Part shown: piece by piece, positions 46,186 through 54,577 of the stretch
Layout: every line of letters starts with the position of its first letter
Numbering within the stretch: position 1 is the first letter of the stretch
Assembly (NCBI RefSeq): GCF_009451885.1
Contig: NZ_WIAO01000025.1
Location: 1-64,000 of the forward strand
Source: Glycomyces albidus
Lineage (GTDB): Bacteria; Actinomycetota; Actinomycetes; Mycobacteriales; Micromonosporaceae
Direction: 5' to 3'
DNA: 64,000 nt
Program-made: the position numbers and the translations under genes
The notes under the pieces: generated by a model
What the model was told of the DNA's origin: nothing
The model's database searches: none
The model's input: the letters and a program-made list of their open reading frames with translations, nothing else

Positions 46186-47565
46186 CTAGTTCCTTACGAT
46201 GCGGAGGATGTCGTCGCGCAGCCGGTCGGTCGCGGCCTGGTCGGGGCCTTCGACGTTCAGCCGCAGCAGCGGTTCGGTGTTCGAGGGGCGCAGGTTGGCC
46301 CAGGAGCCGTCTGCGAAGGAGACGGTGAGCCCGTCGAGGCGGTCGGTCTCGACGCCCGGTTGCGCGTCGAAGTGGGCGGCGACCTCCTCGATCTTGCCGT
46401 GGGGGTCGGTCACCTTGGAGTTGATCTCGCCGGAGGCGGTGTAGCGGACGAACTCCCGGGCGAGCTGCGCGAGGGTCTGGTCCGAGCCGCCGACGGCGGC
46501 GAGCACGTGCATCGCCGCGAGCATGCCGGTGTCGGCGAACCAGAAGTCCTTGAAGTAGTAGTGGCCGGAGTGCTCGCCGCCGAAGACGGCGTCCTCCTCG
46601 GCCATGACGGCCTTGATGTACGAGTGGCCGACGCGGGTGCGCAGCGGCCGGCCGCCGTGCTCGGCGATGATCTCGGGGACGGCCTTCGAGGTGATCAGGT
46701 TGTGGCACACGGCCGAGCCGGGGTGCTCGGCGAGTTCCCGGGTGGCAATGAGCGCGGTGATCGCGGAGGGGGTGACGGGCTCGCCGTCGGCGTCCACGAC
46801 GAAGCAGCGGTCGGCGTCGCCGTCGAAGGCCAGGCCGAGGTCGGCGCCGACCTCGCGCACGCGGGCCTGGAGGTCGACGAGGTTCGCCGGCTCGAGCGGG
46901 TTCGCCTCGTGATTGGGGAAGGTGCCGTCGAGTTCGAAGTAGAGCGGGTCGATCTCGAGCGGGAGCGCCTCGAGGAGCTGATCGCCGAGGACGGCGGGGA
47001 CGGTGTGGCCGCCCATGCCGTTGCCGGCGTCGACGACGATCTTGAGCGGGCGGATCCCGGACAGGTCCACCAGTTCGCGCATGTAGGCGGCGTACGCGGC
47101 GAGGAAGTCCTCGCTCGTGGCCGTCCCGGGCTTCTCGGCCTCGGGGGCCGGCTCGCCGTCGAGGATCGCCTGGGCCCGGTCGCGGATGTCGGCCAGGCCG
47201 GTGTCGAGGCCGATGGGCCGCGCGGCGGGCAGGCACATCTTGAGGCCGTTGTACTCGGCCGGGTTGTGGCTGGCGGTGAACATCGCGCCGGCGACGTTCC
47301 GCTGCCCGGCGATGAAGTAGAGCATGTCGGTCGAGCACAGGCCGGCCTCGATGACGTCGGCTCCGGCGCGGGTGGCGCCGCGCGCGAACGCTTCGGCGAA
47401 GCCGGGGCCTGAGTCGCGCATGTCATGGGCGACGGCCCACTTCAGCTCGCCGGTGACGGCGACGGCGGCAGCGCCGATCGCCTCCATGACCTCGGGCGTG
47501 AGCTGCGAACCGACGAGTCCGCGGACGTCGTAGGCCTTCACGAATTCACTGAGCTGGGGAGCCAC
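46186..47565 (-). CDS. manB: Phosphomannomutase/phosphoglucomutase
   Basis: Converts mannose-6-P to mannose-1-P (or the glucose pair). A 459-residue alpha-D-phosphohexomutase: phosphoserine loop FTASHNPAEYNG (Ser about 99), Mg loop LAFDGDADRCFV, sugar-binding GEHSGHYYF and phosphate-binding RPSNTEPLLRLNVEG, so all four active-site elements are present. GTG start; the ribosome binding site is weak. It heads manB-trm112-SIS on the minus strand, just downstream of DUF3499. Confidence 0.95.
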   Translation of the reverse strand: MAPQLSEFVKAYDVRGLVGSQLTPEVMEAIGAAAVAVTGELKWAVAHDMRDSGPGFAEAFARGATRAGADVIEAGLCSTDMLYFIAGQRNVAGAMFTASHNPAEYNGLKMCLPAARPIGLDTGLADIRDRAQAILDGEPAPEAEKPGTATSEDFLAAYAAYMRELVDLSGIRPLKIVVDAGNGMGGHTVPAVLGDQLLEALPLEIDPLYFELDGTFPNHEANPLEPANLVDLQARVREVGADLGLAFDGDADRCFVVDADGEPVTPSAITALIATRELAEHPGSAVCHNLITSKAVPEIIAEHGGRPLRTRVGHSYIKAVMAEEDAVFGGEHSGHYYFKDFWFADTGMLAAMHVLAAVGGSDQTLAQLAREFVRYTASGEINSKVTDPHGKIEEVAAHFDAQPGVETDRLDGLTVSFADGSWANLRPSNTEPLLRLNVEGPDQAATDRLRDDILRIVRN

Positions 47566-47678
47566 GGTGTGCCGCCTTTCCGGTGTCCATGAAATTCGGC
47601 TCGCAAGCCGAACGGGGCCGATCGGGGGAGAAGCTCCGCAGCTCGCCCGCGCCGGTGCGGCCGCCCCCGCAGACGAGA

Positions 47679-48122
47679 CTAGCGCTGCGCGTCCTCATCC
47701 CCGGACACCACCCGGAGGTGACGCCGGGCACCGAATCCGGGCCCTCGGAGCCCTTGGCGCGGAGCGGGTTCGGTCTCGGCGAGGCGGCGGCTCGCCAGGG
47801 TGGCGGCGTCGGTGGGTTCGCCGAGGCCGGCATCGGGCTCGTGCCGCTCGCCGACGGCGGCCTCGCGGACGGCGTTGGCCAGGGCGACCAGGTCGTCGTC
47901 GGTGGGCATGGGCACGGCGTAGTCGCCCTGGTGCCTGACGAGTTCCCAGCCGTGGGGCACGGTGAGGCGCCGGGCATGCGCATCGCACAGGTCGTAGCTG
48001 TGGGGCTCCCGCGTCGTCGAGAGCGGGCCGACCACAGCAGTCGAATCCGAGTAGATATATGTCAAAGTGGCCACCGCAGGCTGGCGGCAGCCGTTCCGGG
48101 AGCAACGCCGATCCGACCTCAC
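47679..48122 (-). CDS. DUF3499 family protein
   Basis: A 147-residue protein with paired cysteines at the start (RRCSRNGCRQPAVATLTYIYSDS) and CDAHARRLTVPHGW, a probable zinc ribbon of the actinobacterial DUF3499 family (Rv3258c type), and a variable basic tail. The GTG start is at 48122. Function unknown. The neighbours on both sides (zincin-like gene, manB) repeat the mycobacterial order. Confidence 0.9.
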   Translation of the reverse strand: MRSDRRCSRNGCRQPAVATLTYIYSDSTAVVGPLSTTREPHSYDLCDAHARRLTVPHGWELVRHQGDYAVPMPTDDDLVALANAVREAAVGERHEPDAGLGEPTDAATLASRRLAETEPAPRQGLRGPGFGARRHLRVVSGDEDAQR

Positions 48123-48231
48123 CCCACGAAACTACCACTCGCGGTGTCGAAGTCGGTGTTGCTGAGCAGTGGCCTCGGACGGATTCGCGGCGCGGGCCGT
48201 CTCGGGGGCCGGTTTCGTCCGACCCGGACGA

Positions 48232-48243
48232 TAAGGTGGCCCC
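48232..48243 (+). promoter_or_regulatory. Leaderless promoter box of the zincin-like gene
   Basis: TAAGGT is followed by 6 nt and the ATG at 48244. Confidence 0.4.
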
Positions 48244-48675
48244 ATGCGCAGAGATCGACACGGACGGGGGATGCGGGGGCCGCTGGCGCCCGGCGCCCTG
48301 CCGCTGCGGCGCACGCCCGTCCAGGAGTTCGACGCGCTGGTGATGGAGTCGGTCGTCTCGATCGAGCGGCGGCTCGCGGAGACCCTGGGCTCGAAGTTCA
48401 CCGACCTGAGGCACATCGAGTTCGCGGTGGACGAGGTGCCGCCGGAGTCGCAGTCGTACGATGCCGACATCGTCGAGGACCGCGGCGTGCCGCTCTCGAA
48501 GCTGTACCCGGCGCAGCCGGGAACGGTCGCGGCGTCGCCGCGGATCGTGCTCTACCGCAGGCCGATCGAGCTGCGGGGCGAGAGCAAGGCGGACATGGAG
48601 TCGCTGGTGCGCTCGGTGCTGACCGAGCAGCTCTCGTCCCTGCTGAACCTGCCGCCGGAGGACCTGGAGTACTGA
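48244..48675 (+). CDS. Metallopeptidase-family (zincin-like) protein lacking HExxH
   Basis: A 143-residue protein of the Rv3259-type family found beside DUF3499 and whiB. The core has VSIERRLAETLGSKFTDLRHIEFAVDEVP and PRIVLYRRPIELRG. In the segment where related bacterial proteins carry HExxH, this one reads VRSVLTEQLSSLLNLPPEDLEY, so the zinc ligands are gone and catalysis by the usual mechanism is unlikely. Probably a structural or binding role. Family call from context and pattern. Confidence 0.75.
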   Translation: MRRDRHGRGMRGPLAPGALPLRRTPVQEFDALVMESVVSIERRLAETLGSKFTDLRHIEFAVDEVPPESQSYDADIVEDRGVPLSKLYPAQPGTVAASPRIVLYRRPIELRGESKADMESLVRSVLTEQLSSLLNLPPEDLEY

Positions 48676-48859
48676 GGGCCGGTCGTCCGGTTCGCTGCCG
48701 GACCCGGGGCGCAGGTGGCAGTCCAGGCATACCGGGCTGCGGGATTGCACTGGATCCGTCTGCTGCGGGGACGGCGAAGGGGCGGACCACTCTGCTCGAT
48801 ACGGCTCCTGTTCGTCGCCGCGAGTGCCCCACCCCTTCATCCGCTCGTACGGACGTCCC

Positions 48860-49351
48860 TTACGCCGCCACCGGCACGCGCTCCGGTTCCTCGGTCCGCT
48901 GTGCGGCCGGCTCGCCCCGGCGGGGGCCGACCAGTTCGTGCAACAGCGCCTCGCTGCGGAAGCCGCCCGTCAGGACGGGCTCCGCGTGCGGAGTCTCGGC
49001 CGTGAAGGCGAACTCCGACGCGAGCGCCGGGTTGATCATCGGGCTGGGCATGCACACCACGACCGGCAGCCGCTCGTGGCGCCGACGCGCCGCCTCCCGG
49101 GCCTGGCGTTTGATCTTGCGGCGCTCCCGCTCCGAGAGCCCGCCCCAGATGCCGAAGCGTTCGTCGTGGTCGAGTGCGTACTGCAGACAGTTCTCTTTGA
49201 CCTCGCATCGCGCGCAGATGCGCTTCGCATCGCGCGTGGACCCCCCCTTTTCGGGGAAGAACGCCTCCGGGTCGGTCTGCGCGCACAATGCGCGAACCTG
49301 CCACTCCGGAACGTTACCCAACAGGTCGGCCAAGTAGTCACGGCCGTCCAT
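48860..49351 (-). CDS. WhiB-family iron-sulphur regulator (WhiB2/WhmD-like)
   Basis: A 163-residue Wbl protein. The 4Fe-4S cysteines are C23, C46, C49 and C55 (CARCEVKENC). The GIWGG turn is at 67-71, followed by a basic DNA-binding segment (SERERRKIKRQAREAARRRHE). ATG 49351 has GGAGG 9 nt upstream. Most WhiB2-type proteins end soon after the basic segment; this one continues for about 75 residues with no known motif. Wbl proteins control division and development by binding the sigma factor. Position next to the metallopeptidase-like and DUF3499 genes matches mycobacterial whiB2. Confidence 0.93.
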   Translation of the reverse strand: MDGRDYLADLLGNVPEWQVRALCAQTDPEAFFPEKGGSTRDAKRICARCEVKENCLQYALDHDERFGIWGGLSERERRKIKRQAREAARRRHERLPVVVCMPSPMINPALASEFAFTAETPHAEPVLTGGFRSEALLHELVGPRRGEPAAQRTEEPERVPVAA

Positions 49352-49679
49352 ATACGTCCGCCTCCTCGTTCGCGCACCGGAAAACCGGTGCTCCCCCCTT
49401 GCAATCACTTGCACGGCACCGGATTGCGGACTCGAAGTCCCGGACGCGTCCCCTCCCCTGAAAACGCGTACGGCCCTGCCGCGGGCGCGCCGGTCGCCCG
49501 CTGTGTTCAAGTCCTGCAGTTGCTGTGGTCGTTAACCCCGGTGCCACGCGGGCGGCCTGAAGATGGGGCCGCGCCGCCTACTCATCTCTATGGACGATGA
49601 GTGCTCATCATTATTCGATAACGGTTCGATATCAGACGATAGCGCACAGTGATCCGAACGACGGAAGGACCCCTCAGAC
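49352..49679. other. Upstream region of whiB
   Basis: About 330 nt with no supported gene. The far half (49585-49660) is unusually AT-rich and holds the palindrome described separately, so it is probably a regulatory region. Confidence 0.5.
49581..49609 (-). promoter_or_regulatory. Palindrome cluster upstream of whiB
   Basis: GATGAGTGCTCATC (49596-49609) is a perfect 14-bp palindrome, and another CTCATC half-site lies at 49581-49586. In an AT-rich patch about 240 nt before whiB. Candidate operator; the binding protein is not identified. Confidence 0.5.
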
Positions 49680-50210
49680 TCACGCTTGCGGGGGACCTTG
49701 CTTGACAGCCTCCGCAGTGGAGGTTCGTTCGCGTGAGCGGGGCTTTCTGGAGAGCGCGAGGCCGATGCCGGCCAATGCGAGCCAGACAGCGTCGAGCACC
49801 AGTCGTTCGACCGCCGCCCGAGTGTCGATGAAGACCCGTCCTTCCTCCGCCAGTTGCCCGGCGTCGTCGAATCCGTACCGTGCCGCCGACAATGCCAGCA
49901 GCACTCCGATAACGAGATAGGCGGCGTAGACGAGACGGGTCAGGCTCCCGATCACCCGTCCGGGTCGCGTCGCCGGGGCGAGCAGCGCGGCGAGCGCGGG
50001 GAGCGCGACCGGGAGGATCGAGAACAGGGTGCCGCGGGCCTCGTCGGTGAAGCCGATGCCGGCGGCGCGGCTGAGGTTGTCGTCGCGGGGGTCCAGGCCC
50101 GCGCCGAACAGCCACTGGGACAGGGCGACCGCGATGACGGCGGCAGCGCACGCGAGGAGCGCGGCGGCGAGGGCGGTGCGGGTGCGCGGCGGGAGTCGCA
50201 GGGGGGACAT
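49680..50210 (-). CDS. Four-helix membrane protein
   Basis: A 176-residue protein with four hydrophobic segments (about 13-30, 55-75, 85-108, 130-150) and a short charged C-terminus; no family recognised. Its ATG overlaps the stop of the mannose-1-phosphate guanylyltransferase gene by one base (TGATG), so the two are translationally coupled. A role in envelope polysaccharide metabolism is a guess from position. Confidence 0.75.
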   Translation of the reverse strand: MSPLRLPPRTRTALAAALLACAAAVIAVALSQWLFGAGLDPRDDNLSRAAGIGFTDEARGTLFSILPVALPALAALLAPATRPGRVIGSLTRLVYAAYLVIGVLLALSAARYGFDDAGQLAEEGRVFIDTRAAVERLVLDAVWLALAGIGLALSRKPRSRERTSTAEAVKQGPPQA

Positions 50211-51298
50211 CAGACCAGGTCGTTCCGTTCTGACTGCTTGAGCTCCTCGACCAGGCCCTTCACTTCCTGGGCGCGGTCCCTGGGGCACACCAGGAGCGCG
50301 TCGGGCGTGTCGACGATGATGAGGTCGTCGACGCCGACGGTGGCGACGAGGCGTCCGGACGCGGGGACGACGACGTTCCGCTTCGACTCGGTCAGCAGCG
50401 CCTGGCCGGAGCCCTGCGGCTCGACGACGACGTTGCCGACCTTGTCGGCGGCCTTGAGGACGCGGCCGAGCGTGTCGTAGTCGCCCACGTCGTGCCAGTC
50501 GAAGTCGCCGGGGACGACCCCGACGCGCCCGGCGGCGGCCGCGGGCTCCATGACGGCGTAGTCGATCGAGATCTTCTCGAGCGTCGGCCACAGCTGCGAG
50601 AACAGCGCCTCGCGGCCGGTGGAGTCCCAGGCCCTGGCGAGGGTCCGGACCGCGCTGTGCAGGGCGGGGCGGCGGCGGGCGAGCTCTTCGAGGAACACGT
50701 CGACGCGCCACACGAACATGCCGGCGTTCCACAGGTAGTTCCCGGCCGAGACGTACTCGACCGCGGAGACCTGGTCGGGCTTCTCCACGAACGCCTCGAG
50801 CTGGTAGCCGGGGCCGACGGCCGCGCCGAGGCGCAGGTAGCCCATGCCGGTGTCGGGGCCGGTCGGGTTGATGCCGATGGTCATGAGCAGGCCGGTCGCG
50901 GCCAGCTCCATGGCCCGCTCGACGGTCTTGGCGAACGCCTCGCCGTCCGGGACCAGGTGGTCGGCGGCGAACGCGCCCATGACCGCGGTCGGCTCGCGCT
51001 CGGCGATGACCGCGGCGGCGAGGCTGATCGCGGCCGCGGAGTCGCGCGGCGAGGGTTCGACGAGGATGTTGTCGCCGGGCACGTCGGGAAGCTGGCGCGC
51101 CACGTCGACGGCGTGCGCGGCGCCGGTGACGACGTAGACGTGGTCGGGGCGCGACAGCAGCCGCACCCTTTCCACGGTCGACTGGAGCAGCGACGAGTCC
51201 GTTCCTGTCAGTGGCAGGAGGAACTTCGGCCGCTGGGCGCGAGACAGGGGCCAGAGCCTGGTTCCGGAACCGCCTGCGGGGACCACCGCGTGAAGCAT
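50210..51298 (-). CDS. manC: Mannose-1-phosphate guanylyltransferase
   Basis: Makes GDP-mannose from mannose-1-P and GTP. A 362-residue single-domain enzyme. The nucleotidyltransferase signature is AVVPAGGSGTRLWPLSRAQRPKFLLPL (about 4-30), with FVEKPDQV for sugar binding and the metal Asp region near DFDWHDVGDYDTL. The C-terminal half contributes the left-handed beta-helix-like end. ATG 51298 is used; an upstream in-frame start adds 13 residues of no homology. It completes the pathway with manA and manB in the window. Confidence 0.92.
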   Translation of the reverse strand: MLHAVVPAGGSGTRLWPLSRAQRPKFLLPLTGTDSSLLQSTVERVRLLSRPDHVYVVTGAAHAVDVARQLPDVPGDNILVEPSPRDSAAAISLAAAVIAEREPTAVMGAFAADHLVPDGEAFAKTVERAMELAATGLLMTIGINPTGPDTGMGYLRLGAAVGPGYQLEAFVEKPDQVSAVEYVSAGNYLWNAGMFVWRVDVFLEELARRRPALHSAVRTLARAWDSTGREALFSQLWPTLEKISIDYAVMEPAAAAGRVGVVPGDFDWHDVGDYDTLGRVLKAADKVGNVVVEPQGSGQALLTESKRNVVVPASGRLVATVGVDDLIIVDTPDALLVCPRDRAQEVKGLVEELKQSERNDLV

Positions 51299-51905
51299 GC
51301 CAATAGTCTTGCATGCCGCTCCCACGTGCCGGTTCACCCCCGCGACACGCCCCCGGGGTGACGCGGCCGTTGCCGAAGGGTGAAGTGCCGGTCAATTCTC
51401 GTCGCCCGTGGACGGGGATACCGCTTGCCGTCCGGGTCGGGGCCCATGCAGACCGGTTCCGGTCACCTAGTGGAGGGGTTCGCACGCCCATCAGCTTCGA
51501 CGAAGCCGCCCGCACCTGCCGTCTTCGGCCGGACCGCGGTGCCGCTCGCCGAGACGCCGCGGCACTGCGACCGCCCGCACCGCTGCGCCCGGATCGCCCT
51601 CGGGTCGCGCCGGCTCTACGGGGACACCGGACGCATTGGAACCCGGCGCTGAATTCGCTCCGACTGCCGCTCGGGGGGCCACGGCGGACCGGGACTCGGC
51701 TATCCTGAGGCTGCGGAAAGTGGAATGACCGATGCGAACAGTAAGTGCACACAGGACGAACACGCTCGGTGATCGTCCTGGTCCGCGCGGTCGAAGTGAG
51801 CAGTATCTCTGATTTACCCCGTATGCGAATGCGAGCCGTTTGCATCGACCCCATACAATCACCGCAGTTCCGCCCGCTCAGAACGAGAACAATAGGAGTA
51901 CCCCC
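51299..51905. other. Intergenic region without a gene
   Basis: About 600 nt. Open frames here have no ribosome binding site and odd composition. A -10-like TACAAT at 51854-51859 could serve the DUF4190-like gene. Nothing else is seen. Confidence 0.4.
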
Positions 51906-52334
51906 GTGGCTTACCCGCCCGCCCCGGCGCCCGCCCCCCAGCCCGTCTCTGTCAAGCAGGGCAACGGCTTCGGCGTCACCGCCCTCGTCCTCGGCCTCGT
52001 CGGCCTGGTGATCTTCTCGTGGATCCCCGGCATCAACGTCTTCACCGCGATCCCCCTCGCGATCCTCGCCATCATCTTCGGCATCATCGCCCTGGTCAAG
52101 GCCCCGAGCCGCGGTGGCAAGGGCAAGGGCACCGGTGGCACCGGCCTGGTGCTCGGTGTCGTCGCCGTCCTCGTCGCGATCCTCGTGAACGTCTGGATCG
52201 TCAACTTCTTCGAGGACAACGCCGACCAGATCCGGGAAGACACCATCGCGGACTGCGTCGAGTCCGGCGCCGGCACTCAGGAAGAGTGCGAGCAGATCTG
52301 GGAGGACGCCGAAGACTCCGTCTACGGCGAGTGA
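51906..52334 (+). CDS. DUF4190-like small membrane protein
   Basis: A 142-residue protein with an N-terminal Pro/Ala stretch (AYPPAPAPAPQP), then two hydrophobic helices separated by a short loop (about 22-65, with GIIALVKAP) and a third (about 77-98), and an acidic C-terminal tail with two cysteines (DCVESGAG, EECEQIW) probably outside the membrane. The pattern resembles the DUF4190 proteins of actinobacteria. GTG 51906 is chosen because AGGAG lies 6 nt upstream. Function unknown. Confidence 0.72.
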   Translation: MAYPPAPAPAPQPVSVKQGNGFGVTALVLGLVGLVIFSWIPGINVFTAIPLAILAIIFGIIALVKAPSRGGKGKGTGGTGLVLGVVAVLVAILVNVWIVNFFEDNADQIREDTIADCVESGAGTQEECEQIWEDAEDSVYGE

Positions 52335-52349
52335 TCCCACTCGAACGGC

Positions 52350-52377
52350 AGGGCCGCGGCGGTTCCGCTGCGGCCCT
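52350..52377 (+). terminator. Terminator after the DUF4190-like gene
   Basis: A 12-bp stem (AGGGCCGCGGCG with its complement, one G-T pair), loop GTTC, ending CCCTTC. Confidence 0.75.
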
Positions 52378-52517
52378 TCGTCGTTCTCGCGCGCCCTCCC
52401 GATGGCCAGGCGTTCGGCCGCGGATCCGGGCGCCGGCGGCGAGCCGGTCGAGTCCAGGGTCATCCGCGTCCCGGCCCGCGACCCGGCGGACCCGTCCGGT
52501 TCGGCCGCTCCCGCGTG

Positions 52518-53183
52518 CTAGAACAGCCGGGGCTGGCTCTCGTTCACAGCGCCGCGCAGGTCGTCGTAGTCCAGGACGACGCAGCGGATCCCGCGGTCCT
52601 CCGCGAGCACGCGGGCCTGCGGCTTGATGGCCTGCGCGGCGAACACGCCGTCGACCGGGGCCAGCAGCGGGTCGCGGTTGAGCAGCTCCAGGTACCGGGT
52701 CAACTGCTCGACCCCGTCGATCTCGCCGCGCCGCTTGATCTCCACCGCCACGTGCCTGCCGTCCGCGTTGCGGCACATCAGGTCCACGGGCCCGATCGCG
52801 GTCGGGTACTCCCGCCGCACCAGCGTCCAGCCCTTCCCGAGCGGACCGGTGTCGGCCGCGAGCAGCTCCTGCAGGTGCGCCTCGACCCCGTCCTTCTGCA
52901 GACCCGGGTCGACCCCGAGCTCATGGCTCGAGTCGTGCATGACCTCTTCGATCGAGATCTTGAGTTGGTCGCCGGTCTTCTTCGACGTGACGGTCCACTC
53001 GGTCTCGCCCTCCACGACGGTGCAGGGAGGCGTCATCCAGTTCAGCGGCTTGTACGAGCCCCCGTCCGCGTGAACCAGCACACTCCCGTCCGCCTTCAGC
53101 ATGATGAGGCGGGGTGCCATGGGCAGGTGGGCGGAGAGCCGCCCCGTGTAGTCGACCGAGCAGCGGGCCACAACCAAACGCAT
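52518..53183 (-). CDS. nucS: Mismatch endonuclease NucS (EndoMS)
   Basis: Cuts both strands at G-T, T-T and G-G mismatches; in actinobacteria it replaces MutS/MutL. A 221-residue protein. The N-terminal dimerisation domain starts [20 protein letters not shown]. The C-terminal nuclease domain has the RecB-like PD-(D/E)xK core ([24 protein letters not shown], Asp, Glu and Lys visible) and the end SQPRLF fits the beta-clamp binding tail. ATG 53183 has TAGGGT 7 nt upstream (leaderless). Full length, all catalytic positions present. Confidence 0.96.
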   Translation of the reverse strand: MRLVVARCSVDYTGRLSAHLPMAPRLIMLKADGSVLVHADGGSYKPLNWMTPPCTVVEGETEWTVTSKKTGDQLKISIEEVMHDSSHELGVDPGLQKDGVEAHLQELLAADTGPLGKGWTLVRREYPTAIGPVDLMCRNADGRHVAVEIKRRGEIDGVEQLTRYLELLNRDPLLAPVDGVFAAQAIKPQARVLAEDRGIRCVVLDYDDLRGAVNESQPRLF

Positions 53184-53196
53184 GGGATGCACCCTA
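53184..53196 (-). promoter_or_regulatory. Leaderless promoter box of nucS
   Basis: On the minus strand TAGGGT is followed by 7 nt and the ATG at 53183. Confidence 0.45.
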
Positions 53197-53260
53197 CCCG
53201 GGCCTGAGAGGGTCGCTTCTGCCATGCCGCGGATAGAGTTTGTCCCGAAAGGGGCGGAGC

Positions 53261-53614
53261 GTGGAGAAGTTGACCGACGAGGGGATCGCTGCGAGGTTCC
53301 GGCCGGTGCTGGCGCTGGTGGAGGAGTGCGAGCGGCTGGGGGTGGCGTTGGATCGGTTGGAGGATGCGACCGATCCGGGGGAGCTGGCGGAGCGGGAGGC
53401 GGCCGAGGAGCGGTTCGCGAACCTCAACGAGGAGATCTGCCGAAGCACCGCTAAGGCGCTCAAGGCGATCGGACTGTGGCATGGGGCGGCGATGATCGAT
53501 GCGGGGCTCGCGATCCCGAACGAGGTTTGGGAAGGCCTCGTCGAGAAGTATCCTCCGTATCCGTCGGCCGTGCCCGACCTCGAACTGCGGCCTCGCCGTT
53601 CCTGGAAGGCATAG
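53261..53614 (+). CDS. Hypothetical protein, helical
   Basis: A 117-residue, charged, alpha-helical protein ([22 protein letters not shown]..., [21 protein letters not shown]) without recognisable domain. GTG 53261 has AAGGGG about 6 nt upstream; TTG 53240 in the same frame is an alternative. It is less GC-biased at third positions than the neighbours. Function unknown. Confidence 0.55.
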   Translation: MEKLTDEGIAARFRPVLALVEECERLGVALDRLEDATDPGELAEREAAEERFANLNEEICRSTAKALKAIGLWHGAAMIDAGLAIPNEVWEGLVEKYPPYPSAVPDLELRPRRSWKA

Positions 53615-54028
53615 CGAGCGAAGACCGGTAGCCGAAGACGGTCCCGCGGAGGAGCGAGGACTTCTTGCCAGGCTGCGCTACTTCCACTTGTACGACGGCG
53701 GCATGGACGTCATCGCCCCGAGCATCGCAGACCGAGACTTGCTGCGTGACTGCCATCGTGACGGGTTATCCGCGCATTCAGAAGACCAATGGTGCCTGGC
53801 ACCGGTGTACGGCGGCACCGAGCGGGCTGATGCGGCGGTCGGCTTCGAAGTCGGGTCCGGGAGGACGGAAGCTGCGGCGGACCAGGTCATGGGGATCGCA
53901 GGGGACCGGTGTCCGCGGGACTGCCGGTGTTCAAGCGCGCGAGGCGCTTGTCGGACCTGCGAGGTAGGTTGCCGGGGCGACCCCGCGAGTGGCGGGGTGA
54001 CCCTTCGAGGAGTTTGGGCGGTACGGCA
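53615..54028. other. Gap with no supported gene, possible decayed coding DNA
   Basis: About 410 nt. A frame reading LRYFHLYDGGMDVIAPSIADRD looks protein-like but lacks a start signal and a good codon pattern, so it may be the remnant of a gene. A hairpin CCCCGC-GAGTG-GCGGGG lies at 53981-53997 before the next gene. Confidence 0.35.
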
Positions 54029-54514
54029 GTGGGTTCATCAGGTTGGACGTATTTGGTGGAGTTCGAGGGCTCGGTGGAGACGACGTTCGCCGCGCTGCGG
54101 GAGCGGGCGTTCGCGACAGGGGACTGGTTGTGGGATCCGGAGGACGAGCCGAAGAAGGGGCCGAAGCCGCGCACTCTGGCGGAGTGGGAGGAGTCCGAGT
54201 ACGGCAACGACTACCCCGGTGCCCACTCGATCGTCGACGTGCGGGAAATCGTGTCGGGTATCGAACTCGGCCAGATCGATCAGGGCGAGGTACTGGCGCT
54301 GACCGAGTCTGAGGCGCTCGCGATCTTCGGGACGGCGACGCCCAGTGTCGCGGATTGGAATCGCAAGGTCGAGCTGGACGGGAAGTCCTCGGACGGGGCC
54401 GGACCCGGCCTGGAACTGTGGGATGTGGTCGAACGCGACAGCGGCCGCTTTTTGACGCTGAGCGACGAATCCGGCGGCCGCTGGGTGGCGTTCTGGGGCA
54501 TGACCGGCGACTGA
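54029..54514 (+). CDS. Uncharacterised acidic protein ending WGMTGD
   Basis: A 161-residue acidic protein starting GSSGWTYLVEFEGSVETTFAALRERAFATGDWLW and ending GGRWVAFWGMTGD. I recall this layout from uncharacterised actinobacterial proteins that end in WG(V/M)(S/T)GD; no enzyme motif is visible. Such genes often sit in variable regions and could be immunity-type proteins, but that is a guess. GTG 54029 is a choice of convenience: no good ribosome binding site, and the frame is open further upstream. Confidence 0.55.
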   Translation: MGSSGWTYLVEFEGSVETTFAALRERAFATGDWLWDPEDEPKKGPKPRTLAEWEESEYGNDYPGAHSIVDVREIVSGIELGQIDQGEVLALTESEALAIFGTATPSVADWNRKVELDGKSSDGAGPGLELWDVVERDSGRFLTLSDESGGRWVAFWGMTGD

Positions 54515-54577
54515 GCGGCGCAGCGGCTCCGTGTTTTCGGGCTCCGCTGGTCGCGCGTGGTGCCGCTCCCGATCGAT

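Noticed and set aside
51491-51862. Minus-strand frame of 123 codons in the gap before the DUF4190-like gene
   Set aside because: No initiation signal and poor codon pattern; composition resembles non-coding sequence.
53665-53967. 100-codon plus-strand frame between the helical hypothetical and the WGMTGD protein
   Set aside because: Cys/Ser/Thr-rich without motif or start signal; another frame in the same stretch looks more protein-like, but neither is convincing.
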